64,000 nt of DNA, from contig JAUIAV010000007.1 of assembly GCA_030425195.1 (NCBI GenBank), positions 1 through 64,000 of the forward strand. The letters run 5' to 3'. Below, one piece after another: positions 8,989 to 17,588 of this stretch (positions are counted from its first letter, which is position 1; each line of letters opens with the position of its first letter). Both the position numbers and the translations under genes were made by a program. Source of the stretch: Gammaproteobacteria bacterium. Its GTDB lineage: Bacteria > Pseudomonadota > Gammaproteobacteria > Pseudomonadales > Azotimanducaceae. Under the pieces are notes generated by a model, which saw only the letters and a list, made by a program, of their open reading frames with translations, was not told the DNA's origin and did not search any database.

Positions 8989-9747
8989 TCAGAACTGAAT
9001 GCGCTTGGTGATGCCGCCGTCGATCACGACATTGGCGCCAGTAGTGAACGCACCCAGCGGGCTGGCGAGCAGCGCCACCTGGGCAGCGACTTCGGACGCC
9101 TCACCCATTCTGCCGAGCGGTATGTCCGCCAGCGTCGCCTCGTAGAAGGGTGTCATGTTCTCCCGGATGAAATCCCAGGAGCCGCCCTCGATCATGATCG
9201 GCCCGGGTGAGATGGCATTCACCCGGATGCCCTTGCTGCCGACATCCTGCGCCAGCGCGCCCGCATACTGGATCACAGCCGCCTTCATGGCGTTATAAGC
9301 CCCGGCCGAGATGAACTTCTCCAGGGCTGCCGTGGAGGAGATGAGGACGATGCTCGCGTTGTGTGAGTTCTCGAGAAACGGCATGGCGGCTTCCACCAGG
9401 CGGACGGAGCCGAGCACGTCGTGCTCGAAGTTCGCCCGCCAGCCTTCCTCTCCGGGCGCGTTGCCGCCCGTGACGTTCGAAACCAGGCAGTCGATCCCGC
9501 CCAGCGCTTCCGCGGAGGCCGTCACCCAGGCCTTGAGCGCCTCACCATCACCCACGTCCACCGCAGCGCCGAAGGCGGTCACCCCCTGACTTTCGAGCGC
9601 TGCCACCGCGTCCGCCACCTGTTCGGCATTCCGGGCGCAGATGGCCACGTTGCAGCCTTCATCGGCCAGCGTATCCGCAATGGCACGGCCGATGCCTCGA
9701 GTGCCACCGGTGATGAGGGCTTTCTGACCCTTGAGCTTGAGGTCCAT
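8989..9747 (-). CDS. Short-chain dehydrogenase/reductase
   Basis: NAD(P)-dependent oxidoreductase of 252 residues. It has the classical TGGTRGIG cofactor motif at the N-terminus, the NVTGG element (NAG position), the Ser of LISSTAAL and the catalytic YNAMK pair (YxxxK), then NAISPGPI. The start ATG 9747 has AGGAG at good distance and yields the normal MDLKLKGQKALITGG beginning; the upstream extension to 9822 is encoded by a short tandem repeat and is rejected. It sits between the Rieske ferredoxin gene and the ThuA gene in one minus-strand unit. The substrate is unknown. Confidence 0.93.
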   Translation of the reverse strand: MDLKLKGQKALITGGTRGIGRAIADTLADEGCNVAICARNAEQVADAVAALESQGVTAFGAAVDVGDGEALKAWVTASAEALGGIDCLVSNVTGGNAPGEEGWRANFEHDVLGSVRLVEAAMPFLENSHNASIVLISSTAALEKFISAGAYNAMKAAVIQYAGALAQDVGSKGIRVNAISPGPIMIEGGSWDFIRENMTPFYEATLADIPLGRMGEASEVAAQVALLASPLGAFTTGANVVIDGGITKRIQF

Positions 9748-9762
9748 GATCCAACTCCTATA

Positions 9763-9807
9763 TCGCTGTGTCGCTGTGTCGCTGTGTCGCTCGTCGCTCT
9801 GTCGCTG
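9763..9807. repeat. Degenerate TCGCTGTG short tandem repeat
   Basis: Three exact copies of the octamer TCGCTGTG (9763-9786) followed by degenerate copies up to about 9807. It lies between the Rieske gene stop (9819) and the SDR start (9747) and would form part of the SDR leader. Confidence 0.8.
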
Positions 9808-9818
9808 CATGGGCATGA

Positions 9819-10118
9819 TCACAGGATCAGGTTGACTTTGCCGGCCTCCACCGCGACCGGAAACCGCTTCAGCCCCGCCTCGGCCGGAGCGCTCAGGACG
9901 GCACCCGTTCGCACGTCGAAAGTGGCGCCATGGGCGGGACAGACGAGCTCATACCCGCGCAGTGTGCCACCAGCCAGGGAACGGCCCGCATGAGGGCAGC
10001 GGGCGCTGACCGCATAGTACTGACCGTACACGTGAGCGATCAGCACTTCCTCACCGCCCACCCGCACCTGAGCCATGTCGCCTTCCGCCAGTGCCGTCAT
10101 CGGCATCAGGGGTATCAA
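9819..10118 (-). CDS. Rieske [2Fe-2S] ferredoxin-type protein
   Basis: About 99 residues with the two halves of the Rieske cluster motif, CPHAGRSL and CPAHGATFD, that is C-x-H and C-x2-H ligands, in a single small domain. Such proteins pass electrons to ring-hydroxylating oxygenases or act as soluble ferredoxins. I choose the start TTG 10118, because AGGAGG lies 6 bases upstream (10121-10130); in-frame ATGs at 10106 and 10100 are alternatives. It is divergent from the dioxygenase gene at 10249, and no terminal oxygenase alpha subunit is present in this window. Confidence 0.88.
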   Translation of the reverse strand: MIPLMPMTALAEGDMAQVRVGGEEVLIAHVYGQYYAVSARCPHAGRSLAGGTLRGYELVCPAHGATFDVRTGAVLSAPAEAGLKRFPVAVEAGKVNLIL

Positions 10119-10248
10119 CCGATTCCTCCTTCCGCATCGGTACCGCCGGATCTTGCGGAATCTAAAGGCGCGCACGAAAAACAGTCAAGCCAGCTTTTTT
10201 TCGATGAACCGCTCGGCCATACTCCGGCCGATGCAGAGGGGACCAGCG

Positions 10249-11139
10249 ATGGCCAGACCTGAAATCCGCATCGACCCACTGACGCCCGCCATCGGCGCAC
10301 AGATCAGCGGTATCGATCTCACCGACCCGACCCCAGAAGATTTCGAAACCGTACGCGGTGCGCTCATCCACCACCAGGTGGTTTTCTTCCGGGATCAGCC
10401 GGCACTCGCGCCGCAGGACCAGATTGCCTTCGCCCGGAGGTTCGGTGATCTGCACACACACCCGGCCGCGCCACAGATGGAGGGTCATCCGGAAATCTTC
10501 GTCATCCACGCGCACCGGGATTCAAAGGTCGCCAACGGCAACGGCTGGCATACGGACGTATCCTGCGACGAAGCGCCGCCCATGGCCACCATGCTGCAGA
10601 TTCTCGAACTGCCTGAAACCGGCGGCGATACCCTGTGGACCAGCACGCTCGCCGCCTACGATGCACTGTCCGCACCGATGCAGCGGTTTCTCGAAGGTCT
10701 CTGCGCGCGCCACGAATCCGAGCACATTTATCGCGGCCGCTATTCAGATCGCGGCGTGGACGACGCGGGACGCCACTATCCCAGCGCCGTGCATCCGGTG
10801 GTGAGAACCCATCCGGATTCCGGCCGCCGATCGCTGTATGTGAATCCGAGCTTCACCACCCGTATTCAGGAGCTGGCCTCGGACGAAAGCACAGCCCTGC
10901 TCGAATATCTGTACCGGCACCAGCAGCGACCGGAGTTTCAGGTCCGGTTCCGCTGGTCGCCGAATGCGATCGCCCTCTGGGACAACCGTTCCACCCAGCA
11001 TTTCGCACTCTGGGACTACTGGCCGGCACAACGCCGTGGACACCGGGTGACCATCGCAGGGGAGCGGCCGTTCTTCGACGAACGAAGACATCCGGAGACC
11101 GAACCCCACACCATTCGACGACTCGCAAGAAGACTGTGA
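10249..11139 (+). CDS. TauD/TfdA-family Fe(II)/2-oxoglutarate dioxygenase
   Basis: Non-haem iron dioxygenase of about 296 residues that would couple 2-oxoglutarate decarboxylation to hydroxylation, often followed by C-O, C-N or C-S bond cleavage. The iron triad is visible as H101 and D103 (WHTDVS) and the distal His near residue 265 (RGHRVTI). The N-terminal IGAQISGIDL and the FRDQ segment are typical of the TauD group. I take ATG 10249 with an AGAGGGG ribosome site; the frame is open upstream to 10075 but that part overlaps the Rieske gene start. It heads an operon with the amidohydrolase, acyl-CoA synthetase and methyltransferase genes. The substrate is unknown. Confidence 0.92.
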   Translation: MARPEIRIDPLTPAIGAQISGIDLTDPTPEDFETVRGALIHHQVVFFRDQPALAPQDQIAFARRFGDLHTHPAAPQMEGHPEIFVIHAHRDSKVANGNGWHTDVSCDEAPPMATMLQILELPETGGDTLWTSTLAAYDALSAPMQRFLEGLCARHESEHIYRGRYSDRGVDDAGRHYPSAVHPVVRTHPDSGRRSLYVNPSFTTRIQELASDESTALLEYLYRHQQRPEFQVRFRWSPNAIALWDNRSTQHFALWDYWPAQRRGHRVTIAGERPFFDERRHPETEPHTIRRLARRL

Positions 11140-11143
11140 ATTC

Positions 11144-12805
11144 ATGACATCCCGTTCCCTGCTCTGTCTGACCCTCCTGCTGACTGCCTGCACACCGGCG
11201 GACGCACCACCAGCAGACGCGCCTGTTGCACAGGACGCGGACGTTCTGTTCATCAACGGCCACATCCTCGCCCTGGACGACGCGGACACCGTGGCCAGCA
11301 CTCTGGCCCTCTCCGGCGAACGGATTCTTGCCGTGGGCGGTGCGGAACTGGCGGAGCAGTTCCGCGCCACGACGACGGTCGATCTGGCGGGTGCCACGCT
11401 CATGCCCGGATTCGTGGACAGCCACATCCACATCAACGGCCGTCCACCGCACTTCATCGATCTGACCGGGGTGACCTCCGTCGCACAGATCGCAGACCTG
11501 GTCCGTGCCAAGGCCGATGAAGTGGGCCCTGGCAACTGGATCACCGGCTACGGCTGGTCCGAGGATGAGCTCGCCGAAGGCCGCCGCCCTCTCATCGGCG
11601 ATCTGGACGCCGCTGCTCCGGGACATCCGGTGATGCTCACCCGGGCAGGCGGGCATAGCGCGGTCTTCTCCGGTGCCGCTTTCGAGCTGGCGGGAATCGA
11701 TGCCACCACGCCGAATCCGGAGGGCGGCATCATCGAGCGGGACCCGTCGGGTGCCTTGAACGGGATCATCCGCGAACGGCAGAATCTGATCAGCAATCTG
11801 ATCCCCGAGACACCATCGGAGGCCCTGCGTCCGAGCCTGGTCGCCAATCTGCAGGCACTGTTCCGGCAGGGCATCACTTCGATCATTCAGGCACAGGAGA
11901 CCATCGACTTCTTTCCCCAGTGGGAGGCGGCCTATGCCGAGCACCGGGGCGAGCTGCCCCGGGCCTCAGTGCAGCTGACCTATGAGGGCCGGGAGGCCAT
12001 GAAGGCATTCGGCAGGATCACGGGTGACGGCGACGAGCATCTCAGGGTGGGGCCGATCAAGATCTTCGCGGACGGCGGCTTCACCGGCCCGGCCGCCTAC
12101 ACCAGCAAACCATACAAGGGCGAGGACGAATACCGCGGCAAGCTGAACATGACCGAGGCGGATCTGAATACCCTCATCCGTTCCGCCCACGAGGACGGCT
12201 GGCAGCTCGGCATTCACGCTATCGGTGATGCGGCCATCATGCTGACCGTAGACGACCTGATGGCGGCTCTGGATGCGTTTCCACGGTCGGATCATCGCCA
12301 CTACCTCAACCACTTCACGGTGATGCCCGATGAGGAGACGATGCGGGACATGGCGGCATACGGCATCGCCATCACCCAGCAGCCCAATTTCACCTACACG
12401 CTGGAAGGTCGCTACGTGGCGAACCTGGACGGCGAGCGGCTGGAGACGAACAATCCGCTCCGAACCCCGATGAATCACGGTATTCACGTCGCCATCTCCA
12501 GCGACATTCTGCCCATCGGTCCCATGACGGGGATCTATGCCGCGGTCACCCGGCGCGGCATGAGCGGGCGCGTGTTCGGCCCCGGAGAAGCCATAAGCCG
12601 GATGGAGGCGCTGAAGGGTTACACCCGGCAGGGCGCCTGGTTGACCCGGGAGGAGGGAGAGAAAGGCATGCTGGCACCCGGCATGCTGGCCGACCTGATC
12701 GTGCTGTCCGCCGATCCGCTGTCTGTGCCGGAAGCGGAACTCCTCGACATCGAGGTGCTCGAAACCTGGCTGGGTGGCAGAAGAGTCTTTGCGAGGAATC
12801 CATGA
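11144..12805 (+). CDS. YtcJ-like metal-dependent amidohydrolase, lipoprotein
   Basis: 553 residues. The N-terminus MTSRSLLCLTLLLTACTP contains a lipobox (LTAC), so the mature enzyme is probably lipid-anchored and periplasmic. The amidohydrolase core shows LMPGFVDSHIHINGRP (HxH metal site), a KIFADGG segment (position of the carboxylated Lys), LGIHAIGDAA and a late ISSDILPIGP region, followed by the C-terminal beta-sandwich return GMLADLIVLSADPL. Members of this family hydrolyse amides or cyclic amides, but many have no known substrate. It starts 4 bases after the dioxygenase stop and overlaps the next gene by ATGA. Confidence 0.92.
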   Translation: MTSRSLLCLTLLLTACTPADAPPADAPVAQDADVLFINGHILALDDADTVASTLALSGERILAVGGAELAEQFRATTTVDLAGATLMPGFVDSHIHINGRPPHFIDLTGVTSVAQIADLVRAKADEVGPGNWITGYGWSEDELAEGRRPLIGDLDAAAPGHPVMLTRAGGHSAVFSGAAFELAGIDATTPNPEGGIIERDPSGALNGIIRERQNLISNLIPETPSEALRPSLVANLQALFRQGITSIIQAQETIDFFPQWEAAYAEHRGELPRASVQLTYEGREAMKAFGRITGDGDEHLRVGPIKIFADGGFTGPAAYTSKPYKGEDEYRGKLNMTEADLNTLIRSAHEDGWQLGIHAIGDAAIMLTVDDLMAALDAFPRSDHRHYLNHFTVMPDEETMRDMAAYGIAITQQPNFTYTLEGRYVANLDGERLETNNPLRTPMNHGIHVAISSDILPIGPMTGIYAAVTRRGMSGRVFGPGEAISRMEALKGYTRQGAWLTREEGEKGMLAPGMLADLIVLSADPLSVPEAELLDIEVLETWLGGRRVFARNP

Positions 12806-14367
12806 CCCACTTTCCAGACAAAGTTGCCGCCGTCCGCGGCGCGGATACGGCCCTCGTCGATGAGCGCGGAACCGTTTCCTGGTCCGAGTTCAACGACAGG
12901 ACCAACCGGCTGGTGAACGCGCTGCGGAACCTCGGCCTGACCTCCGGTGATGTGATCGCCATCTATGCAGGCAACAGCCGCGAGTATTTCGAGACCATGA
13001 TGGCCGCGAGCCACGCCGGACTCGTCTACGTGCCGGTCAACTGGCATTTCAGCCCGGAGGAGCTCGCCTACGTGATCGACAATTCCGGGGCGAAGGCGCT
13101 CATCGCGGAAGGCCAGTTTCTGGCCCAGGCTGCCGCGGCCATTGCCCGGGAGGAAACACCCGGACTCGAGCACTGCATCGCCATCCGGGCGGATACCGGC
13201 ACTCCGCCCTTCCTGGACTATGAAAGCCTCATCGAAGCGGCCGAGCCCGGCACGCCGCCGGAACAGACCCTCGGCGGTCCCATGTTCTATACCTCCGGCA
13301 CCACCGGCCGCCCCAAGGGTGTGCGTTCGAGCACCTTCGCCGCCGGCGGCCCGCTGGAAATGATGGAGCTCATCGGCGGCGGGCTGTCGCAGATGCTCGG
13401 AATCCCGGCAGACGGCACCACCTTCATCTGCGGTCCGGTGTATCACTCGGCACAGTGGGCGTTCTCATTCCTGCCGCTGCTGGTAGGCAGCCGAGTGGTC
13501 ATGCGGCATCGCTTTGATCCTGCCGAAGCCCTGAAGCTGATCGACGAGCACAAGGTCACGAACGTGCATCTGGTACCCACGCAGTTCCACCGGCTGCTGA
13601 AGCTGGATGATGGGGCCCGCAACGGTTTCGACGGCAGCTCCCTGGTGGTGGTATGGCACGGCGCAGCACCCTGCCCGCCTGAAACCAAGAAGAAGATGAT
13701 CGACTGGTGGGGACCGGTGATCAGTGAATACTACGGCTCCACCGAAGGCTCCATCGTCACTCAGATCACCGCCCGGGAATGGCTCGAGCGGCCGGGATCC
13801 GTCGGCAAACCGGGCGCCATGGTGGAGATCACGATCCGCGATGACGACGGGCAGATTCTTCCGACCGGGGAATCGGGCCAGATCTACGTGAAGAACCTGA
13901 TGGGCTCCGACTTCGAGTATCACAACGAACCGGAGAAGACGGCGGACGTGCACCTCGAACCCGGGGTGTTCACCTTCGGAGACGTGGGCTACTTCGACGG
14001 GGCGGGATACCTCTACCTCAGCGACCGCAAGATCGACATGATCATCTCCGGTGGTGTGAACATCTATCCCGCGGAGATCGAGGCCGTTCTGGTGCAGCAC
14101 CCGGCAGTCGAAGATGCAGCCGTTTTCGGCATCCCCAACGACGAGTTCGGCGAGGAAGTGAAAGCCGCCGTGAAGCTCGCGCCGGGGAAGACGCCTGGTG
14201 AAGAGCTGACGGAGACGCTCATCGACTTCTGCCGGGAACACCTCGCGCACTACAAGGCGCCACGGTCCATCGACTACGAGTCGGAGTTTCCCCGGCATGA
14301 AACGGGTAAGCTCTACAAGCGCCTGCTCAGGGACCGGTACTGGCAGGGTCAGGGGAGAACGATCTGA
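12802..14367 (+). CDS. Acyl-CoA synthetase (AMP-dependent ligase family)
   Basis: 521 residues. It activates a carboxylic acid with ATP to an acyl-adenylate and then to acyl-CoA. Motifs are the P-loop-like YTSGTTGRPKGV (A3), the EYYGSTEG block (A5), YLYLSDRKIDMIISGGVNIYP (A8 hinge) and the catalytic Lys in ETGKLYKR (A10). The gene overlaps the amidohydrolase stop by four bases (ATGA) and shares a base with the methyltransferase start, so translation is coupled. An amidohydrolase that frees an acid followed by a ligase that activates it is a sensible catabolic pair, though this is inference. Confidence 0.95.
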   Translation: MTHFPDKVAAVRGADTALVDERGTVSWSEFNDRTNRLVNALRNLGLTSGDVIAIYAGNSREYFETMMAASHAGLVYVPVNWHFSPEELAYVIDNSGAKALIAEGQFLAQAAAAIAREETPGLEHCIAIRADTGTPPFLDYESLIEAAEPGTPPEQTLGGPMFYTSGTTGRPKGVRSSTFAAGGPLEMMELIGGGLSQMLGIPADGTTFICGPVYHSAQWAFSFLPLLVGSRVVMRHRFDPAEALKLIDEHKVTNVHLVPTQFHRLLKLDDGARNGFDGSSLVVVWHGAAPCPPETKKKMIDWWGPVISEYYGSTEGSIVTQITAREWLERPGSVGKPGAMVEITIRDDDGQILPTGESGQIYVKNLMGSDFEYHNEPEKTADVHLEPGVFTFGDVGYFDGAGYLYLSDRKIDMIISGGVNIYPAEIEAVLVQHPAVEDAAVFGIPNDEFGEEVKAAVKLAPGKTPGEELTETLIDFCREHLAHYKAPRSIDYESEFPRHETGKLYKRLLRDRYWQGQGRTI

Positions 14368-14984
14368 TGGGACTCTACGCCCGCTACATACTGCCGAAGC
14401 TCATCGACACCGCCTGCGGGCAACCGCCCATGGCCGAGCTCAGGAGCAGGTACGTGCCTCAGGCGGAGGGCAACGTGCTGGAGATCGGAATCGGCAGCGG
14501 CCTGAACCTGCCTCACTACTCGGACCGGGCCAGCACCGTGACCGGGCTCGATCCGCATGCGGAGCTCACCGATCTGGCCCGCGTACGGGCAGCCGACGCT
14601 CACCCGGAAGTGGAAGTCATGCAGATATCCGGCGAGGACATTCCTGCAGACGATGACCGCTTCGACACCATCGTCTGCACCTGGACGCTCTGCTCGATCC
14701 CGAACGTCTACCAGGCGCTGCGGGAGATGCACCGGGTGGTACGCCCCGGCGGCCGCTTCTTCTTCGTGGAGCACGGCCTGTCTCCGGACCCGGGCGTGCA
14801 GCGCTGGCAGCGGCGCATCGAGCCGCTCTGGAAGATCGTCGGCGGCGGCTGCCATCTCACCCGCAAGGCCGATGATCTCATCCGTGATGCGGGATTCCTG
14901 CTGCCGGATCAGGAATCGGGCTACCTGCCTGGACCGAAGTGGGCCGCTTTCATGACCCACGGGATTGCCGTCAAGCCAGACTGA
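14367..14984 (+). CDS. Class I SAM-dependent methyltransferase (METTL7/UbiE-like)
   Basis: 205 residues with a Rossmann methyltransferase fold. Motif I is VLEIGIGSGLNLPHY, the acidic motif II is VTGLDPHAEL, and the later IVCTWTLCSIPNVYQALREMHRVVRPGGRFFFVEHG is typical of the methyltransferase-11 group related to METTL7 enzymes, some of which methylate thiols. The start overlaps the ligase stop (TGATG). It is the last gene of the operon that begins at 10249. The substrate is unknown. Confidence 0.9.
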   Translation: MGLYARYILPKLIDTACGQPPMAELRSRYVPQAEGNVLEIGIGSGLNLPHYSDRASTVTGLDPHAELTDLARVRAADAHPEVEVMQISGEDIPADDDRFDTIVCTWTLCSIPNVYQALREMHRVVRPGGRFFFVEHGLSPDPGVQRWQRRIEPLWKIVGGGCHLTRKADDLIRDAGFLLPDQESGYLPGPKWAAFMTHGIAVKPD

Positions 14985-14995
14985 GCGCAGCCCCG

Positions 14996-15298
14996 TCAGA
15001 GCACCTGCTCGAAGAGTTCCAGATTCGGTGGTCCGAGATATGTACCCTTGGGTGCATTGGCCTGGGCATGTGCGCGGCGGAAATGCTCGGAGCGGGTCCA
15101 GGCCTCGAAGGCTTCGCGGGACTCCCACACGGAATGCGAGGCATACAGCGTCCGCTGGTCGTCGGTATCGCCTTTCAGCAGTGCAAAGGATCTGAACCCC
15201 GGCACTTCCGACAGAAACGTCTCCCGTTCCCGCCAGATCTTCTCGAAACCTTCCTCCATGCCGGGGGCTATGGCGAACCGGTTCATCGCTAGAAACAT
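14996..15298 (-). CDS. Antibiotic biosynthesis monooxygenase (ABM/HmoA-like) domain protein
   Basis: 100 residues forming one ferredoxin-like ABM domain: MFLAMNRFAIAPGMEEGFEKIW, then PGFRSFALLKGD and YASHSVWESREAFEAWTRSEHFRRAH. The family includes cofactor-free monooxygenases and haem-degrading IsdG/HmoA proteins; the MNRF start and W-E pattern resemble the haem-degrading branch, which is only suggestive. ATG 15298 with AGGAGA upstream is preferred over the in-frame ATG at 15343. It is convergent with the methyltransferase (12-base gap) and divergent from the dehalogenase-like SDR. Confidence 0.85.
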   Translation of the reverse strand: MFLAMNRFAIAPGMEEGFEKIWRERETFLSEVPGFRSFALLKGDTDDQRTLYASHSVWESREAFEAWTRSEHFRRAHAQANAPKGTYLGPPNLELFEQVL

Positions 15299-15427
15299 CT
15301 CATTCTCCTGAAAGGCATCGGGCATCCGCTCATGGTATCGCAACCCGGATACCGGCGAACGTCCACTGGCTCCGTCAGCATCGCCTCGCTACTCTGAGCG
15401 GCAGACCACCACAGGCGGGAATCGGAG

Positions 15428-16120
15428 ATGGCGCAGGAAAACGGCCGGCTGGCCGGCAAACGGGTGCTCGTCACCCAGGCGAATGACTACATGGGACCGG
15501 CGACGGTGGACCTGTTCGGTGCCGAGGGCGCGGAAGTGATTGCCGACGCCCGGGACCTCACCGCGCCCGGCGCCTGCGAAGACCTGGTTACCGGGAGCGG
15601 CCGGATCGACGTGCTCGTGGCCAACCTCGCATCCGAGAACTTCAGCGGAATCCCCGCCACCGGGCTCAGCGACGACGACTGGACCCGGACCTTCGAGATG
15701 ATGGTGCATCCGCTGCACCGGCTGACCAGGGCCGTGCTGCCGCAGATGCAGAATCGCAAGGCAGGAAAGATCGTGGTCTACGGCAGCGCCACGGCTCTGA
15801 AAGGACTGAAAACGGTGGCCGCCTACAGCGCCGCCCGCGCAGCCCAGGTGGGGTACGTGCAGGCCGTCGGCGTGGAAGTGGCACCGGACAACGTGCAGGT
15901 GAATCTCATCGCGCAGAACTACGTGGAGAATCCCGTCTACTATCCGCCCGAACTGCAGGAAAACGAACGCTTCATGGCATCGCTGCGCCGGCAGGTCCCC
16001 CTGGGCCGGCTGGCCACCGCACGGGAAGACGCGCTGTTCGCCCTGTTCCTGGCCAGTGAGGAAAGCAATTTTTTCGTCGGTCAGGCCATTCCCTTCTCGG
16101 GCGGCTGGATTCAGCGCTGA
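15428..16120 (+). CDS. Halohydrin dehalogenase (HheD/E-like, SDR-derived)
   Basis: 230 residues in the SDR fold but without SDR catalytic or cofactor motifs. The glycine-rich TGxxxGxG is replaced by T16-QAND-Y21-M-G23, which is the T-x4-F/Y-x-G halide-pocket motif of halohydrin dehalogenases. The catalytic set is S120-x12-Y133-x3-R137, with Arg where SDRs have Lys. Both diagnostic motifs of the halohydrin dehalogenase family are thus met exactly. These enzymes convert vicinal haloalcohols to epoxides, releasing halide, and open epoxides with nucleophiles, without NAD(P). It is followed 6 bases later by the GH-like lipoprotein gene; no epoxide hydrolase gene is adjacent. Confidence 0.88.
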   Translation: MAQENGRLAGKRVLVTQANDYMGPATVDLFGAEGAEVIADARDLTAPGACEDLVTGSGRIDVLVANLASENFSGIPATGLSDDDWTRTFEMMVHPLHRLTRAVLPQMQNRKAGKIVVYGSATALKGLKTVAAYSAARAAQVGYVQAVGVEVAPDNVQVNLIAQNYVENPVYYPPELQENERFMASLRRQVPLGRLATAREDALFALFLASEESNFFVGQAIPFSGGWIQR

Positions 16121-16126
16121 TCCCGG

Positions 16127-17572
16127 ATGAGCAGGATTGCCTGGTTGAGCCTTACCGTGGGGGTCGCTGCCGCCGCCCTGGTCTCGGGCTGCGAATCCAT
16201 CGACCGTTCGTCGGTCGCTCAGCAGGGGCCGGGGCCGCTCCGTCCGCATCCGGACAACCCACGGTACTTTGCCCATGCCGGCGGGGATCCCGTTTACCTG
16301 ACCGGTTCTCACACATGGAACAACGTCGTCGACATGGGGGAAACGGACCCACCGGCGCCGCTCGATTATCCGGCGTACATCCAATGGCTGAAGGCGCAGG
16401 GGCACAATTTCACCCGCCTTTGGACCTGGGAACTGCTTCGATGGGATTCTTCCAGCCTCGAGGGTCAGCCTCCCCGCAACCACACCATTGCACCGCACAG
16501 ATATGTGCGCAGCGGCCCCGGCCTGGCCGTGGATGGCAGACCGAAGTTCGACCTGACCAGGCTCAACGATCGGTATTTCGAGAATCTGTCCGAACGGGTT
16601 CGGATAGCGGACGAGAACGGCATCTATGTCTCGGTGATGCTGTTCGAAGGCTGGGGCAACCAGACCATCCCTGACGCCTATTCGCAGAGTCCCTACCATC
16701 CTGCCAACAACGTCAATGGTATCGATGGCGACCTGAACGGAGACGGAATCGCTCTGGAAGTTCATCAACTGGCCATACCGGCTGTTACGGAAATACAGAA
16801 GCGTTATGTCGCGCGTGTTCTCGAGGCGCTGAACCACTTCGACAATCTGATCTATGAAATCGGCAACGAGGTGCATCACAGCTCGACGGCATGGCAGTAC
16901 GAGATGATCCGTTTCATCAGGGAGTACGAGAACCGATTGCCGAAGCAGCACCCGGTCGGCATGACCTACCAGTACCGGTTCGGAATCAATCAGACGCTGT
17001 TCGCATCACCCGCCGACTGGATATCGCCGAACGATGTGGTCATCTACCGGATCGACCCACCACCGGCCGATGGGTCGAAGGTCATTCTCGCCGACACCGA
17101 TCACTTCTGGGGTGTGGGAGGCAATGCCACCTGGGTGTGGAAGAGCTTCTTCAGGGGACTGAATCCGATATTCATGGACCCCATGGACGGCGCCATCATT
17201 GCGGCCGATCCCGCCAGACTCGATGCCGGCGCTGTTCGCAGGAGCATGGGCCAGACGCTGACGTGGAGTCAGCGAATTCCGCTCGCCGCGATGGCACCGC
17301 ATGGTGAGCTGGCGAGCTCCACCTACTGTCTGGCGGATCCCGGCATCGAGTACCTGGTCTTCGTACCCGGGGAACGTGCCGGTGCAACGGTCGAGCTTCC
17401 CGAAGGAGACTACCGGTATCTCTGGTTCGACACCGAGACCAGCAGCGAGACAGACTTCGAGATGTTCAGCCATCCCGGCGGCCCCGCCTGGAGACCCAAG
17501 CCATACGCCGCCAGCTCCGTGCTGCACATCGTTCGCGTACGTGTCCCTGGGCAAACTTCTTTCTCTGAGTAA
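16127..17572 (+). CDS. Lipoprotein with GH-A clan glycosidase-like (TIM barrel) domain
   Basis: 481 residues. The lipobox LVSGC (Cys about residue 22) predicts a lipid-anchored periplasmic protein. The following domain resembles DUF4038/cellulase-like barrels: VYLTGSHTWNNVVDMG near the N-terminus, NFTRLWTWELLRW, and NLIYEIGNEVHHSS, whose Asn-Glu pair sits where clan GH-A enzymes have the acid/base Glu. A C-terminal beta domain (YLVFVPGERAGATVELPEG... YRYLWFDTET) resembles the putative collagen-binding domain found in this group. Activity on a polysaccharide is inferred. It follows the dehalogenase by 6 bases and precedes an SGNH esterase, a common pairing in glycan processing. Confidence 0.8.
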   Translation: MSRIAWLSLTVGVAAAALVSGCESIDRSSVAQQGPGPLRPHPDNPRYFAHAGGDPVYLTGSHTWNNVVDMGETDPPAPLDYPAYIQWLKAQGHNFTRLWTWELLRWDSSSLEGQPPRNHTIAPHRYVRSGPGLAVDGRPKFDLTRLNDRYFENLSERVRIADENGIYVSVMLFEGWGNQTIPDAYSQSPYHPANNVNGIDGDLNGDGIALEVHQLAIPAVTEIQKRYVARVLEALNHFDNLIYEIGNEVHHSSTAWQYEMIRFIREYENRLPKQHPVGMTYQYRFGINQTLFASPADWISPNDVVIYRIDPPPADGSKVILADTDHFWGVGGNATWVWKSFFRGLNPIFMDPMDGAIIAADPARLDAGAVRRSMGQTLTWSQRIPLAAMAPHGELASSTYCLADPGIEYLVFVPGERAGATVELPEGDYRYLWFDTETSSETDFEMFSHPGGPAWRPKPYAASSVLHIVRVRVPGQTSFSE

Positions 17573-17588
17573 CAATCGGAGCAACGGC

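Noticed and set aside
9748-9822. N-terminal extension of the SDR
   Set aside because: Encoded by the TCGCTGTG tandem repeat; the ATG at 9747 has a good ribosome site and gives the family start.
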